Assembly: GCF_024746815.1 (NCBI RefSeq)
Contig: NZ_CP080525.1
Location: 3,224,001 to 3,288,000, forward strand
DNA: 64,000 nt
Source: Mesorhizobium sp. AR07
GTDB taxonomy: Bacteria > Pseudomonadota > Alphaproteobacteria > Rhizobiales > Rhizobiaceae
Direction of reading: 5' to 3'
A program made the translations under genes and the position numbers. Positions 34,432 to 43,052 of the stretch are shown piece by piece (position 1 is the stretch's first letter; the number at the start of each line of letters is the position of its first letter). The notes under the pieces are model-generated. The model worked only from the letters and a program-made list of their open reading frames with translations, was not told the origin of the DNA and searched no databases.

Positions 34432-35748
34432 CTAGTGAACCGGGCGGTTGTATTTCTTGAAGGTCGCGGTCCAATCCTTGATGACGCCGTTCATGGCCTC
34501 CTCGGCCGTCCCCTTGTTGTTGACGACGAAGGGATAGACGTTGTCGTTGAACTGGGTCAGCAACTCGGCATATTCCGGCGGTGTCCAGAAATCCCTTACG
34601 ATCTTCATCGAGTCATAGAAGGCCTTGTTGTAAGGCGTCGCGTTCTGGAATTCCGCGGATTCGAGCACCGCCTTTGAACAGGTATAGCCGCCGAGTTTCG
34701 CCCACTTCAGCTGGGTCTCGTCCTTGACGAACCATTCGAGGAACTTCATCGCCTCGTCCTGTTTCTTGGAGTAGGAGACGACCGAAATGCCCTGCCCGCC
34801 CAGGGCGGCGACATGGACGCCTGTCGGGCCGGGGGGATTGGCAAAGAACCCCGTATCCGCGGCGTGCGGATTGGTGGCCGGGTTTGCGAGGGCGGGGAAG
34901 AAGGCGAAGAAATTCATGCTCATCGCCGCCAGCCCAGAGGTAATCGCCTGATTGTTCTCGAGGAAGAAGGATTTGTTCCAGCCGGGCGGGGTGAACTTGA
35001 AGAGGTCATGGTAGGCTTGCAGGCCGGCGATCGACTCCTTCGAATTCACGACGCCGTTGATTTTATAGGTGTCATACTCGCCGAGACTGCCGCCGTAGGC
35101 GAAGATCGTCTGCTCGGTTCCCATGGCGACCGCATCGTATGAATTGTCGGTATAGAGGGCGACGCCGTAGCGGTTCTTGTCGGGTCGAGTGAAGAACTCG
35201 GCAATGTCGTGAAGCGCCTTCTGGTCCTTCGGCACGCCAAGCTCGTAGCCGTATTTGGCCTTGAAGTTCGCTTTCTCGGTCGGATCCTCGAACCAGTCTT
35301 TGCGGTAGGACCAGCCGTTGACGTCGCCTTCGAGCGGAATCGCCCAGAACTTATTGCTCTTCAGCGGATACTCGCCATAGGCGAGCGTTGCAGGCAGGAA
35401 AACGTCCTTGAGTTTATGTTTGTTGAAGAAGTCCGTCAGATCAACCCAGTGCCCCTGTTCAGAGCCGACCCCAAGCCACTGGGAGTCACCGACGATCAGA
35501 TCGTACGCATCGCCGTGAGCGTTCAGCTCAGCGAATGTCTTGGTCTGGAAATCGGGCCACGGCGTGGTCTCGATCGTAATCTTGACGCCGGTCTCGGCCG
35601 TATAGTCGTTGACGAGTTCCTGAAGATAATTGGCCGGATCCCATTCCGCCCAGAAGATGGTGAGTTCCTTGTCCTGCGCGTAGACGGACGTTCCGCAGGC
35701 GAGCGTTAAACCGATACCAGCAAGCAAGCTGGTCACAAACTTGCGCAT
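34432..35748 (-). CDS. CUT1-family ABC transporter substrate-binding protein
   Basis: Periplasmic receptor, 438 residues. A signal peptide of about 24 residues ends TSVYAQ-DKE. The SBP_bac_1 fold is indicated by TIFWAEWDPANYLQELVNDYTAETG and the C-terminal GGYTCSKAVLESAEFQ and FWTPPEYAELLTQFND segments. ATG 35748 follows GGAGGAAATCATT. First gene of the operon. The upstream 360 bp carry two FadR-type operator candidates. Likely substrate: a polyol or sugar acid (inference). Confidence 0.9.
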   Translation of the reverse strand: MRKFVTSLLAGIGLTLACGTSVYAQDKELTIFWAEWDPANYLQELVNDYTAETGVKITIETTPWPDFQTKTFAELNAHGDAYDLIVGDSQWLGVGSEQGHWVDLTDFFNKHKLKDVFLPATLAYGEYPLKSNKFWAIPLEGDVNGWSYRKDWFEDPTEKANFKAKYGYELGVPKDQKALHDIAEFFTRPDKNRYGVALYTDNSYDAVAMGTEQTIFAYGGSLGEYDTYKINGVVNSKESIAGLQAYHDLFKFTPPGWNKSFFLENNQAITSGLAAMSMNFFAFFPALANPATNPHAADTGFFANPPGPTGVHVAALGGQGISVVSYSKKQDEAMKFLEWFVKDETQLKWAKLGGYTCSKAVLESAEFQNATPYNKAFYDSMKIVRDFWTPPEYAELLTQFNDNVYPFVVNNKGTAEEAMNGVIKDWTATFKKYNRPVH

Positions 35749-35910
35749 AATGATTTCCTCCCTTGTGCGCATTCTACCGTGTCATGCGAGCCGGCAACGG
35801 GGCCGGCCCTGGTAGTTCCTCCCGTGATCGCACCTTTCCGGTTCCGGGCCTCCTCGCCCTGCCGGAAAATGGATCGCAGCCCTCACGTTCGATCCGCTTT
35901 TCTTCCCTGA

Positions 35911-35924
35911 TCTGGTATTACCAA
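35911..35924. promoter_or_regulatory. FadR-type operator candidate upstream of the CUT1 operon
   Basis: TCTGGTATTACCAA is identical in all 14 positions to the site at 20447-20460. It lies 163 bp before the binding-protein start, within a 359-bp gap (35749-36107) that otherwise shows no gene. The TGGT-N3-ACCA core fits FCD-GntR regulators. Confidence 0.6.
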
Positions 35925-36085
35925 TTTTGTGTCGGCGTCAAGCCCTTTCTTGGCAGTCCGGGGGAGTCATGCCTATCGGAATCCGGCTTTATCTGCCTGT
36001 TTTCCCATGATTTTCCTACTCAGTGATATGAGAGGCCGTTGTCCGGCATCCTTCACCGCTGCTAATATTGATAGTCGGTATGCAA

Positions 36086-36102
36086 ATCTGGTCGAACCAG
36101 AT
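36086..36102. promoter_or_regulatory. Perfect FadR-type palindrome ATCTGGTCGAACCAGAT
   Basis: A 17-bp site with 7-bp perfect arms (ATCTGGT/ACCAGAT) around CGA, almost the classic FadR operator pattern. It lies 5 bp beyond the TetR gene stop and 338 bp upstream of the CUT1 binding-protein start. The site at 40969 has the same arms. Confidence 0.68.
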
Positions 36103-36107
36103 GGCTT

Positions 36108-36803
36108 CTATTTCTGTGCCATCGTCGGGTCGAGGTTGCCGGCTCCGCCGGTCGATTCCGCGACCGCAGCGCGCACCAGCGCCGCGGCCGCCCATTGCGC
36201 GACCGACATCGTCCCGCGGCTGTCCAGGCCCCAAATATCCTTGAGCACGATCAGCACCTCGACGCCGAAGATCAGCGACAGCGCCTGCGCCAGCCGCTTG
36301 AACTCGCGCGGCGGCAAGCGGCCCTTGAGCGGCGCGATCGCCGCCTTCAACAAGTCGATGCGGTGGCCGCGCGTGAAGGCCGGCTCGCCGCCCAGCGTGC
36401 CAGCCTGGCGCCGCGCCCATTGATCGAGCGACAGCTTCAGCGCTGCCTTGAACGTCGCCTCGAAGGCCTCGATGCGCGGCAGGGCCGTGTCGAACAGGTC
36501 GGCGACCCGGCGCTCGGCATCGGCGGACGTCGATTGCCAGGTCAGGATTGGCCCCAGCCCCTCGTCGACGACAGCCTGCACCAATGCGGCCTGGCTCGGG
36601 AAATACCGATAGGCGGTGGCGCGGGAAACCTGTGCCGCCTCGGCGACCTCGCTGACCGAAGGCGTGACGCCCGCCTGCATCAGCCTCGTCGCCGTCTCCA
36701 GCATCAGTCGTTTCGTGCGCGCGCGCGGCCCACGCTCGACCACCGCGCCGCCTCCCCGTTCGGCGTCGTCACCCGCTGTGGATTGTTGACGTGAGACATC
36801 CAT
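36108..36803 (-). CDS. TetR-family transcription regulator
   Basis: A 231-residue regulator. N-terminal HTH at about 45-75 (PSVSEVAEAAQVSRATAYRYFPSQAALVQAVV), preceded by about 30 residues rich in Arg, Gly and Asp. The helical C-terminal domain has no recognised ligand motif. ATG 36803 is chosen, with an imperfect palindrome 9 bp upstream that could be its own operator. It is divergent from the Tm-1-like gene and may control it. Confidence 0.82.
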   Translation of the reverse strand: MDVSRQQSTAGDDAERGGGAVVERGPRARTKRLMLETATRLMQAGVTPSVSEVAEAAQVSRATAYRYFPSQAALVQAVVDEGLGPILTWQSTSADAERRVADLFDTALPRIEAFEATFKAALKLSLDQWARRQAGTLGGEPAFTRGHRIDLLKAAIAPLKGRLPPREFKRLAQALSLIFGVEVLIVLKDIWGLDSRGTMSVAQWAAAALVRAAVAESTGGAGNLDPTMAQK

Positions 36804-36811
36804 GTCAATAC

Positions 36812-36825
36812 GATACGCGCGTCTC
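36812..36825. promoter_or_regulatory. Possible TetR operator
   Basis: GATACGCGCGTCTC is an imperfect palindrome (GAnACGCGCGTnTC) 9 bp upstream of the TetR start, in the divergent promoter region. Position and symmetry are the only evidence. Confidence 0.35.
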
Positions 36826-36873
36826 AAAAATTTGCAATGACCTCGTCTGCCATGGAGCGGTTACGCTGACACC

Positions 36874-37044
36874 CTACGGCGCCCCCCTCTGTCCTGCCGG
36901 ACATCTCCCCCAAGAGGGGGGAGATTGGCTGCCCCCAACCTCGGCGCTTCTTCTGCAACGCTGGCGATTGGCGAAAGCAGAAATGAAATCCGATCTCCCC
37001 CCAAGTGGGGGAGATGTCCGCCAGGACAAAGGGGGGCGCCGTAG
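36874..37044. repeat. Full palindromic element of the GAGGGGGAGATG family
   Basis: The left arm begins CTACGGCGCCCCCCTC at 36874, and the right arm ends with its near-exact complement at 37044 (GGGGGGCGCCGTAG). The asymmetric spacer contains ATTGGCGAAAGC, which also occurs in the spacer of the element inside the ATPase gene (45190-45201). The shared spacer marks a defined family rather than chance G/C tracts. It lies 46 bp before the Tm-1-like gene. Confidence 0.85.
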
Positions 37045-37089
37045 AGCACCAAGTCACGCCCTGCGCGGTGCCTGCTTTGAGCCACGCCA

Positions 37090-38286
37090 ATGAAGCGCAT
37101 CTATGTGGTGGGCACCGCTGACACCAAGGGCGAGGAACTCGCCTTCCTGGCCGATGCGATCGCGGCCACCGGTGCTATCGTTTGCCGCGTCGATGTCGGA
37201 ACGCGCGGCGCAGCCTTCCCCGTCGACATCACCTCGAAGGAGGTGGTCAGCCATCACCCCGACGGTGGCGACGCGGTGCTCGGTGGCAATGACCGCGGCG
37301 CTGCTGTTGCCGCCATGGGCGTCGCCTTCGCCCGCTTTGCCCAATCGCGAAACGACATCGCCGCCATGATCGGCATTGGCGGCGGCGGCGGCACGTCGAT
37401 CATCACGTCCGGCATGCGCGCGCTGCCGCTCGGCCTGCCGAAAATCATGGTCTCGACGCTGGCCTCCGGCGACACAGCACCTTATGTCGATGTCTCCGAC
37501 ATCGTCATGATGCCATCGGTGACCGACATGGCCGGGCTGAACCGGCTTTCCCGCGTCGTCCTGCACAATGCCGCCCAGGCGATATCGGGCATGGCAGCCA
37601 GGCCGGCACCGGCGCCCGACGGCAAGCCGTCGATCGGGCTGACCATGTTCGGCGTCACCACGCCTTGCGTGACCGCCATCGCCGACCAGCTTCGCTCGAG
37701 ATATGACTGCATGGTCTTCCACGCCACCGGCACCGGTGGCCGCAGCATGGAAAAGCTGGCCGACAGCGGCCTGCTGTCGGGGATCATCGACATCACCACG
37801 ACCGAAGTCTGCGACCTTCTGTTTGGCGGCGTGCTGCCGGCGACGAAGGATCGTTTCGGCGCGATCGCCCGCACCAGGCTGCCCTATGTCGGTTCGGTCG
37901 GCGCGCTCGACATGGTCAATTTCTGGGCGCCTTCGAGCATTCCGGACCGCTATCGCGGTCGGCTGTTCTATGAGCACAATCCGAACGTGACGCTGATGCG
38001 CACCACTGCTGACGAATGCCGCGCGATCGGTGAGTGGATCGGCGCCAGGCTCGCCCTCTGCGAGGGGCCGGTGCATGTCCTCATTCCGGAAAGAGGGGTC
38101 TCGGCGCTTGACATCGAAGGCGGCGCCTTCTTCGATCCCGAGGCCGACGCCGTTCTGTTCGAAGCCATCGAACGCACGATCAAGCCGAACGGCACGCGCC
38201 GCGTGACGCGCCTGCCGCTGCACATCAACGACCCCGAATTCGCCAAGGCCGCGATTGCGGCTTTTCTCGACATCGCCAGACAGTGA
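37090..38286 (+). CDS. Tm-1-like (UPF0261) ATP-binding protein
   Basis: A 398-residue protein of the UPF0261/Tm-1-like family. It starts KRIYVVGTADTKGEELAFLADAI and carries the glycine-rich IGIGGGGGTSIITSGMRALPLG near residues 95-116. The tomato resistance protein Tm-1 fuses this domain to the TIM barrel encoded separately by the next gene here. The bacterial function is not established. The two genes are 12 bp apart and nearly always neighbours, so they probably act together. Confidence 0.85.
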   Translation: MKRIYVVGTADTKGEELAFLADAIAATGAIVCRVDVGTRGAAFPVDITSKEVVSHHPDGGDAVLGGNDRGAAVAAMGVAFARFAQSRNDIAAMIGIGGGGGTSIITSGMRALPLGLPKIMVSTLASGDTAPYVDVSDIVMMPSVTDMAGLNRLSRVVLHNAAQAISGMAARPAPAPDGKPSIGLTMFGVTTPCVTAIADQLRSRYDCMVFHATGTGGRSMEKLADSGLLSGIIDITTTEVCDLLFGGVLPATKDRFGAIARTRLPYVGSVGALDMVNFWAPSSIPDRYRGRLFYEHNPNVTLMRTTADECRAIGEWIGARLALCEGPVHVLIPERGVSALDIEGGAFFDPEADAVLFEAIERTIKPNGTRRVTRLPLHINDPEFAKAAIAAFLDIARQ

Positions 38287-38298
38287 GAGATTGAAGAC

Positions 38299-39159
38299 AT
38301 GCCCGCCATACCGCGCAAGGACATACTGAAGAAATTCAGGGGAATGATCGACAAGGGTGTGCCGATCGTCGGCGGCGGCGCCGGCACCGGCCTGTCGGCT
38401 AAGGCTGAGGAGGCCGGCGGCATAGACCTCATCATCATCTACAATTCCGGCCGCTACCGCATGGCCGGGCGCGGCTCGGCCGCCGGCCTGCTCGCCTATG
38501 GCAATGCCAACGAGATCGTCAAGGAAATGGCCTACGAGGTGCTGCCGGTGGTCAAGAAGACGCCGGTCCTGGCCGGCGTCAACGGCACCGATCCTTTCGT
38601 CATCATGCCGCTGCTCCTGGCCGAGTTGAAGACGATGGGCTTTTCCGGCGTGCAGAACTTTCCCACCATCGGCCTGTTCGACGGCCAGATGCGGCAAAGT
38701 TTCGAGGAGACCGGCATGGGCTTCGGCCTCGAGGTCGACATGATCGCCGAGGCACACAAACTCGACCTGTTGACCACGCCCTATGTCTTCAATCCCGACG
38801 AAGCGCGGGCCATGACAAAAGCCGGCGCCGACATAATCGTCGCCCATATGGGCGTGACGACCGGCGGCTCCATCGGCGCCACCTCGGCCAAGTCGCTCGA
38901 CGACTGCGTTGTCGAAATCGACGCCATCGCCAACGCCGCCCGTTCGGTGCGCAAGGATGTCATCCTGCTTTGCCATGGCGGGCCGATCTCGATGCCGGAC
39001 GACGCCCGTTACATCCTCGACCGCTGCAAGGGCCTGCACGGCTTCTATGGCGCAAGCTCGATGGAACGGCTGCCGGCGGAAGCGGCGATCGCCCGACAGA
39101 CGGCGGATTTCAAGGCCGTGACACTTGGTGGGAACACCACGAAGAAAAAGAAGGGATGA
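38299..39159 (+). CDS. PEP-hydrolase-family TIM-barrel protein (Tm-1 partner)
   Basis: A 286-residue TIM-barrel protein of the family often named phosphoenolpyruvate hydrolase-like, corresponding to the C-terminal half of plant Tm-1. Typical segments are [35 protein letters not shown] at the N-terminus, [24 protein letters not shown] mid-protein and [17 protein letters not shown] near the end. Its reaction is not known. It is coupled to the Tm-1-like gene upstream and the cupin gene 6 bp downstream. Confidence 0.85.
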   Translation: MPAIPRKDILKKFRGMIDKGVPIVGGGAGTGLSAKAEEAGGIDLIIIYNSGRYRMAGRGSAAGLLAYGNANEIVKEMAYEVLPVVKKTPVLAGVNGTDPFVIMPLLLAELKTMGFSGVQNFPTIGLFDGQMRQSFEETGMGFGLEVDMIAEAHKLDLLTTPYVFNPDEARAMTKAGADIIVAHMGVTTGGSIGATSAKSLDDCVVEIDAIANAARSVRKDVILLCHGGPISMPDDARYILDRCKGLHGFYGASSMERLPAEAAIARQTADFKAVTLGGNTTKKKKG

Positions 39160-39165
39160 TGAGAG

Positions 39166-39585
39166 ATGACCGACAAGAGCAAAATGTTTGTCTATCCGAA
39201 GGACGTCAGCGCCTTCGGCTTCGACTGGGGCAGACTGTCCCTGACGGTGGCGCCCGAAGTGAATGGCGCGACGCGCTTTTCCGGTGGCGTCGTCGACCTG
39301 CCGTCCGGCAAGGGCCATACGCGCCACAACCATCCAGGCGCCGAGGAAATCATCTTCGTCATCTCAGGCCATGGCGAGCAGATGGTCGAGGATGAACAGG
39401 GCAACCCGGTTGTCGAGAAGGTCGGCCCCGGCTGCACCATCTATGTGCAGGAAAGCCGTTTTCACTCGACGCTCAACACCGGCGACGGGCCGATGCAGCT
39501 CTTCGTCGTCTACTCGCCGGCTGGGCCGGAACTGGGTCTGCGCGAACTGCCGGATTTCAGGCTGATCCCGCCGGGCGGGGAGTGA
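39166..39585 (+). CDS. Single-domain cupin protein
   Basis: A 139-residue cupin_2 protein. Metal ligands are visible in TRHNHPGAEEIIFVISGHGE (His-x-His and Glu) and SRFHSTLNTG (His). It may be an isomerase or dioxygenase acting on a small acid, or a sensor; sequence does not decide. Third gene of the Tm-1-like operon, convergent with the M24 gene 34 bp downstream. Confidence 0.8.
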   Translation: MTDKSKMFVYPKDVSAFGFDWGRLSLTVAPEVNGATRFSGGVVDLPSGKGHTRHNHPGAEEIIFVISGHGEQMVEDEQGNPVVEKVGPGCTIYVQESRFHSTLNTGDGPMQLFVVYSPAGPELGLRELPDFRLIPPGGE

Positions 39586-39619
39586 TTTGATTTCGGCGGG
39601 GCAGCGCCTACCGTCTGAC

Positions 39620-40810
39620 TTATGAAGCACCACCCCGGTTCCAACCCCGACCCCGGTCGCCGAACATCCCATAACCTGTATCAGTCACCGCCAGCGTATC
39701 CTCCAGCTTGATGAAGCCGCGCGTCGGGTGAAGCATGGTCGTCTCGACCGACAGCACCATGTTCTTCCCCAAAGGCTTCGCCGCATAGGTGCCTTCATAG
39801 GTGACCGGATGATTGGTCATCAGGAACGGCGCTTCGTGCGTGATCAGCCCCATGCCATGGGCGAAGAAATCCGTGTAGGGCGCGACCTTCGACGCCTTCA
39901 GCACACCCTCCGCATGGGAAATCATATCGCCGCCCAGCGTACCCGCCCTGACCTTCGAGAAAGCCGCCTGCTGCACCGTCTCGACCTCGGCCAGCAGATC
40001 CTCCAGTTCGGCATCCGGTTCGCCGAGAATGCCCATGCGGCAGAGGTCGCCGATATAGCCGTGATAATTGCCGCCGGAATCGATCGACATCACCTCGCCC
40101 TTCTTCCACGCCTGCGGCGAGGCGGCGCGGTTGTGGCTGGAACCCAGCGTCAGCAGGCAATATTCGAAATGCGCGCCGCGATTGGTCTCCTCGCGCCGAA
40201 GCTGCTCGATCATCTCGCTCTTGGTCGTGCCTTCGCCCGCCCAGCCGATGGTCGCCAGCATGGAATCGGTGATCAGTTCGGAGGCCGTGCGCAGCTTTTC
40301 CAGTTCGGCGTCGGTCTTGATGGCGCGCATGCTCTCCAGCATGGCGGTCGCATCGATCAGTTTGGCGTCCGGCAGCGCCTTGCGGATCAGCGTGTAGGCG
40401 TCCGACGGCAAAAACCCGGGCTCGATGCCGATGCGTGCATCGGCCTTGCCGATCTTACGCAGATGTTCGACCGCGAGATTGGCAGCGTCGAGCGTGCCCC
40501 AGCAGGCGGCGTGCAGCGTCGGTGTCCAGAACGGGTGGTTCTGATGCTCGCCGCCTTCCATGCGGTTGCCGATATAGGCGGCGTGGTCGGGCCCGCCCTT
40601 CTCATAGATGACGACAGGCAGATAGCGACTGTGGCCGATCGCATCCATGGCGGCAAAGAAGATAAATTTGTAGCCGCCAAGCAGATATTGCGTGTTGTGC
40701 TTGGAAGTCGCCAGCAGCACGTCGATGCCGGCCTCCTCCATCAGCCGATCGACCCTGGCCTGGTCGAACGGGATATTGCTGGCGGCATTCTTGCCCGGAG
40801 CAATGTTCAT
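39620..40810 (-). CDS. M24-family metallopeptidase (creatinase/Xaa-Pro peptidase type)
   Basis: A 396-residue pita-bread enzyme with an N-terminal creatinase-like domain (about 15-150) and a C-terminal M24 domain. All five metal-ligand positions are present: Asp residues in SIDSGGNYHGYIGDLCRMG, His in FFAHGMGLITHE, Glu in LSVETTML and Glu in IKLEDTLAVTD. It cleaves an imido or C-N bond of a proline- or creatine-like compound. It is divergent from the peptide-type importer across a region with FadR-type operators. The ATG follows GGGAGAGAG. Confidence 0.87.
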   Translation of the reverse strand: MNIAPGKNAASNIPFDQARVDRLMEEAGIDVLLATSKHNTQYLLGGYKFIFFAAMDAIGHSRYLPVVIYEKGGPDHAAYIGNRMEGGEHQNHPFWTPTLHAACWGTLDAANLAVEHLRKIGKADARIGIEPGFLPSDAYTLIRKALPDAKLIDATAMLESMRAIKTDAELEKLRTASELITDSMLATIGWAGEGTTKSEMIEQLRREETNRGAHFEYCLLTLGSSHNRAASPQAWKKGEVMSIDSGGNYHGYIGDLCRMGILGEPDAELEDLLAEVETVQQAAFSKVRAGTLGGDMISHAEGVLKASKVAPYTDFFAHGMGLITHEAPFLMTNHPVTYEGTYAAKPLGKNMVLSVETTMLHPTRGFIKLEDTLAVTDTGYGMFGDRGRGWNRGGAS

Positions 40811-40894
40811 CTCTCTCTCCCTGGATTGCTGGGATCGCCGGCTATTCTGCTCCGATCCCTTGGCTGTGGATTAAATCTGCACCATTTTGCTCAC

Positions 40895-40909
40895 TCTGGT
40901 CCAGCCAGA
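40895..40909. promoter_or_regulatory. FadR-type half-conserved operator candidate
   Basis: TCTGGTCCAGCCAGA is an imperfect palindrome (TCTGG/CCAGA arms) 85 bp upstream of the M24 start. A further AACTGGTCCAG half-site lies at 41011-41021. Together with 40969-40985 it forms a cluster in the 372-bp divergent gap. Confidence 0.45.
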
Positions 40910-40968
40910 AATAGGCGAAACGGTGTGTTTCAATCTCACTATCCCGTTATTGCGCAGCGTTCACTCAA

Positions 40969-40985
40969 ATCTGGTCCGACCAGAT
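40969..40985. promoter_or_regulatory. Perfect FadR-type palindrome ATCTGGTCCGACCAGAT
   Basis: Seven-base perfect arms, identical to those at 36086-36102. It lies between the divergent M24 gene (159 bp away) and the importer binding-protein gene (198 bp away). It matches the FadR-type pattern ACTGGTC-N-GACCAGT closely. No FCD regulator is adjacent; the only one in the window is at 22879. Confidence 0.7.
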
Positions 40986-41182
40986 AGATTGAATTGAACC
41001 GCCTCCTCCAAACTGGTCCAGCGGACGAAAATTTCAAAGCCAAGCGAGGATGCGCCAATTCCGTCTCTGGCGAAACCCTCGGCAAGGCTCATAATCGCCA
41101 CCGCAAGAATGCTGGCTGGCTCGCCAGCGTTCGAGGGGTACTGGCGCACCCGGCCGGGTCGCGGAGAGGACGGAGTTCGATC

Positions 41183-42793
41183 ATGTCAGGTTTCACGATT
41201 TCCAGACGCACGATGCTTGCCGGCTCGGCAATGCTGCTGGCTTCCACCGCCATGCCGATATCAGGCTGGGCGCAGACGCCGAAGAAAGGCGGCCGGCTGG
41301 TGCTTGCCGCCGATTCCGAACCACGCAACCTCAACCCGGCGATCGTTGCCTCCAACGGCGTCTTCTTCATCTCCAGCAAGATCGTCGAAACGCTGGCCGA
41401 AGCTTCCTTCGACGGCAAGGACGGGCTTGCGCCGCGATTGGCCGTGAGCTGGGAAGGCGCAGCCGACGGGCTTTCCGCGACGTTCAAACTGCGCGACGGC
41501 GTCAAGTGGCATGACGGCAAGCCGTTCACCTCGGCAGACGTCGCCTTCTCGGCGCTGCAGATCTGGAAGCCGCTGCAGAATCTCGGCCGCACCGTGTTCA
41601 AGGATCTCGCCGCCGTCGACACCCCGGACGAACTCACCGCCGTGTTCAAATTCGCCAAGCCGACCCCGTTCCAGCTGATCCGCAACGCGCTGCCGGCGCT
41701 GAGCAGCGTGGTGCCAAAGCACATCTACGAGGTCGGCAAGATCGAGGACAACCCGGCCAACAACGCGCCCATCGGCACCGGGCCGTTCAAGTTCGCCGAA
41801 TACAAGGCCGGCCAATATTACCGGCTGACGAAGAACGCGGATTACTGGGGCAAGGACGAGCCCTATCTCGACGAGATCGTCTATCAGGTGCTGCCAGACC
41901 GCACGTCGGCCGCGAGTGCGCTCGAAGCCGAGGAGATCCAGCTCGCCGCCTTTTCCGCCGTGCCGCTGGCCGATCTCGACCGCATCTCCAAGGTACCGGG
42001 CCTGAAAGTGATCTCCAAGGGCTATGAGGGGCTCACCTATCAGCTCGTCGTCGAGATCAACCATCGCCGCAAGGAACTGGCTGACGTGAAAGTGCGCCAG
42101 GCGATCGCGCATGCCATCGACAGGGATTTCGTCGTCAAGACGGTGTTCCTCGGCTATGCCGCCACCGCCACCGGCCCGGTGCCGAAGAACGACCCGCAAT
42201 TCTACACCGCTGATGTGCCGACCTATGCCTTCGACATCGCCAAGGCCAACACGCTGCTCGACGAAGCCGGTTACAAGAAAGGTGCCGATGGCAACCGCTT
42301 CTCGCTGAAACTTTTGCCGGCGCCCTATTTCAACGAGACCAAGCAGTTCGGCGACTATCTGCGCCAGGCGCTCGCCGCCATCGGCATCGACGCCCAGCTG
42401 GTCAACAACGACTCGGCCGCGCACATCAAGGCCGTCTACACCGACCACGCCTTCGATCTCGCGGTCGGCCCGCCGGTGTTCCGTGGCGATCCGGCGATCT
42501 CGACCACCATCCTGGTACAGAGCGGCATTCCCGACGGCGTGCCGTTCTCCAACCAGGGCGGCTACAAGAACGACGCGCTCGATGCGCTCATCGCCAAGGC
42601 ATCCGAGACGCTCGACACCAGCGCCCGCACCGATCTCTACAAGGAATTCCAGAAACAGGTGGCGGCTGATCTGCCGCTGATCAACGTCGCCGAATGGAGC
42701 TTCATCAGCGTCGCGCGCGACACGGTCGGCAACATCGCCAACAACCCGCGCTGGGCGGTGTCGAACTGGGCGGACACGTATTTGGCGGGCTAG
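41183..42793 (+). CDS. Peptide-type ABC transporter substrate-binding protein with Tat signal
   Basis: SBP_bac_5-family receptor, 536 residues. The N-terminus carries a twin-arginine signal (SRRTMLAGSAMLLASTAMP, cleavage near WAQ-TPK). GGRLVLAADSEPRNLNPAIV, KWHDGKPFTSADVAFS and NAPIGTGPFKF are family hallmarks. ATG 41183 has GGAG 8 bases upstream; the long in-frame extension to 40994 crosses the regulatory region. Together with the M24 enzyme it suggests import of a short peptide or amide. Confidence 0.9.
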   Translation: MSGFTISRRTMLAGSAMLLASTAMPISGWAQTPKKGGRLVLAADSEPRNLNPAIVASNGVFFISSKIVETLAEASFDGKDGLAPRLAVSWEGAADGLSATFKLRDGVKWHDGKPFTSADVAFSALQIWKPLQNLGRTVFKDLAAVDTPDELTAVFKFAKPTPFQLIRNALPALSSVVPKHIYEVGKIEDNPANNAPIGTGPFKFAEYKAGQYYRLTKNADYWGKDEPYLDEIVYQVLPDRTSAASALEAEEIQLAAFSAVPLADLDRISKVPGLKVISKGYEGLTYQLVVEINHRRKELADVKVRQAIAHAIDRDFVVKTVFLGYAATATGPVPKNDPQFYTADVPTYAFDIAKANTLLDEAGYKKGADGNRFSLKLLPAPYFNETKQFGDYLRQALAAIGIDAQLVNNDSAAHIKAVYTDHAFDLAVGPPVFRGDPAISTTILVQSGIPDGVPFSNQGGYKNDALDALIAKASETLDTSARTDLYKEFQKQVAADLPLINVAEWSFISVARDTVGNIANNPRWAVSNWADTYLAG

Positions 42794-42901
42794 CAAGATC
42801 CACACGGGATGCTTGCGCATCGTTTGGGCGAATGCTCATCATCGGCAATGAGAGTTCCTTCGCGCCCCACCTCTGTCCTGCTGGGCAATGCCGGCGGCTT
42901 C

Positions 42902-43043
42902 ACCCTCCCCCTTGTGGGGAGGGTCGACGAGTGGTTGCCGCGAAGCGGCAGCCGGTCGGCGGGTGGGGGTTGTGGCGCAGGCCTAAAAGAGACCCCCACC
43001 CCGCTCCGCTTCGCGGATCGACCCTCCCCACAAGGGGGAGGGT
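42902..43043. repeat. Palindromic element with 26-bp arms before the permease gene
   Basis: Positions 42902-42927 and 43018-43043 are perfect reverse complements (ACCCTCCCCCTTGTGGGGAG...). Inner blocks CCCCCACCC and GGGTGGGGG also pair. It separates the binding protein from the permease; the right arm ends 9 bases before the permease ATG, and its GGGGGAGGG run may act as the ribosome binding site. Confidence 0.8.
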
Positions 43044-43052
43044 AACGCCGCC

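Noticed and set aside
37054..39333. A 759-codon open frame on the reverse strand
   Set aside because: It is antisense to the Tm-1-like, TIM-barrel and cupin genes, has no domain and is rich in Arg, His and Asp, as expected from the complement of GC-rich coding DNA.
41261..42820. A 519-codon reverse frame opposite the peptide-binding protein
   Set aside because: Shadow of a well-recognised SBP_bac_5 gene with a Tat signal; low-complexity translation.
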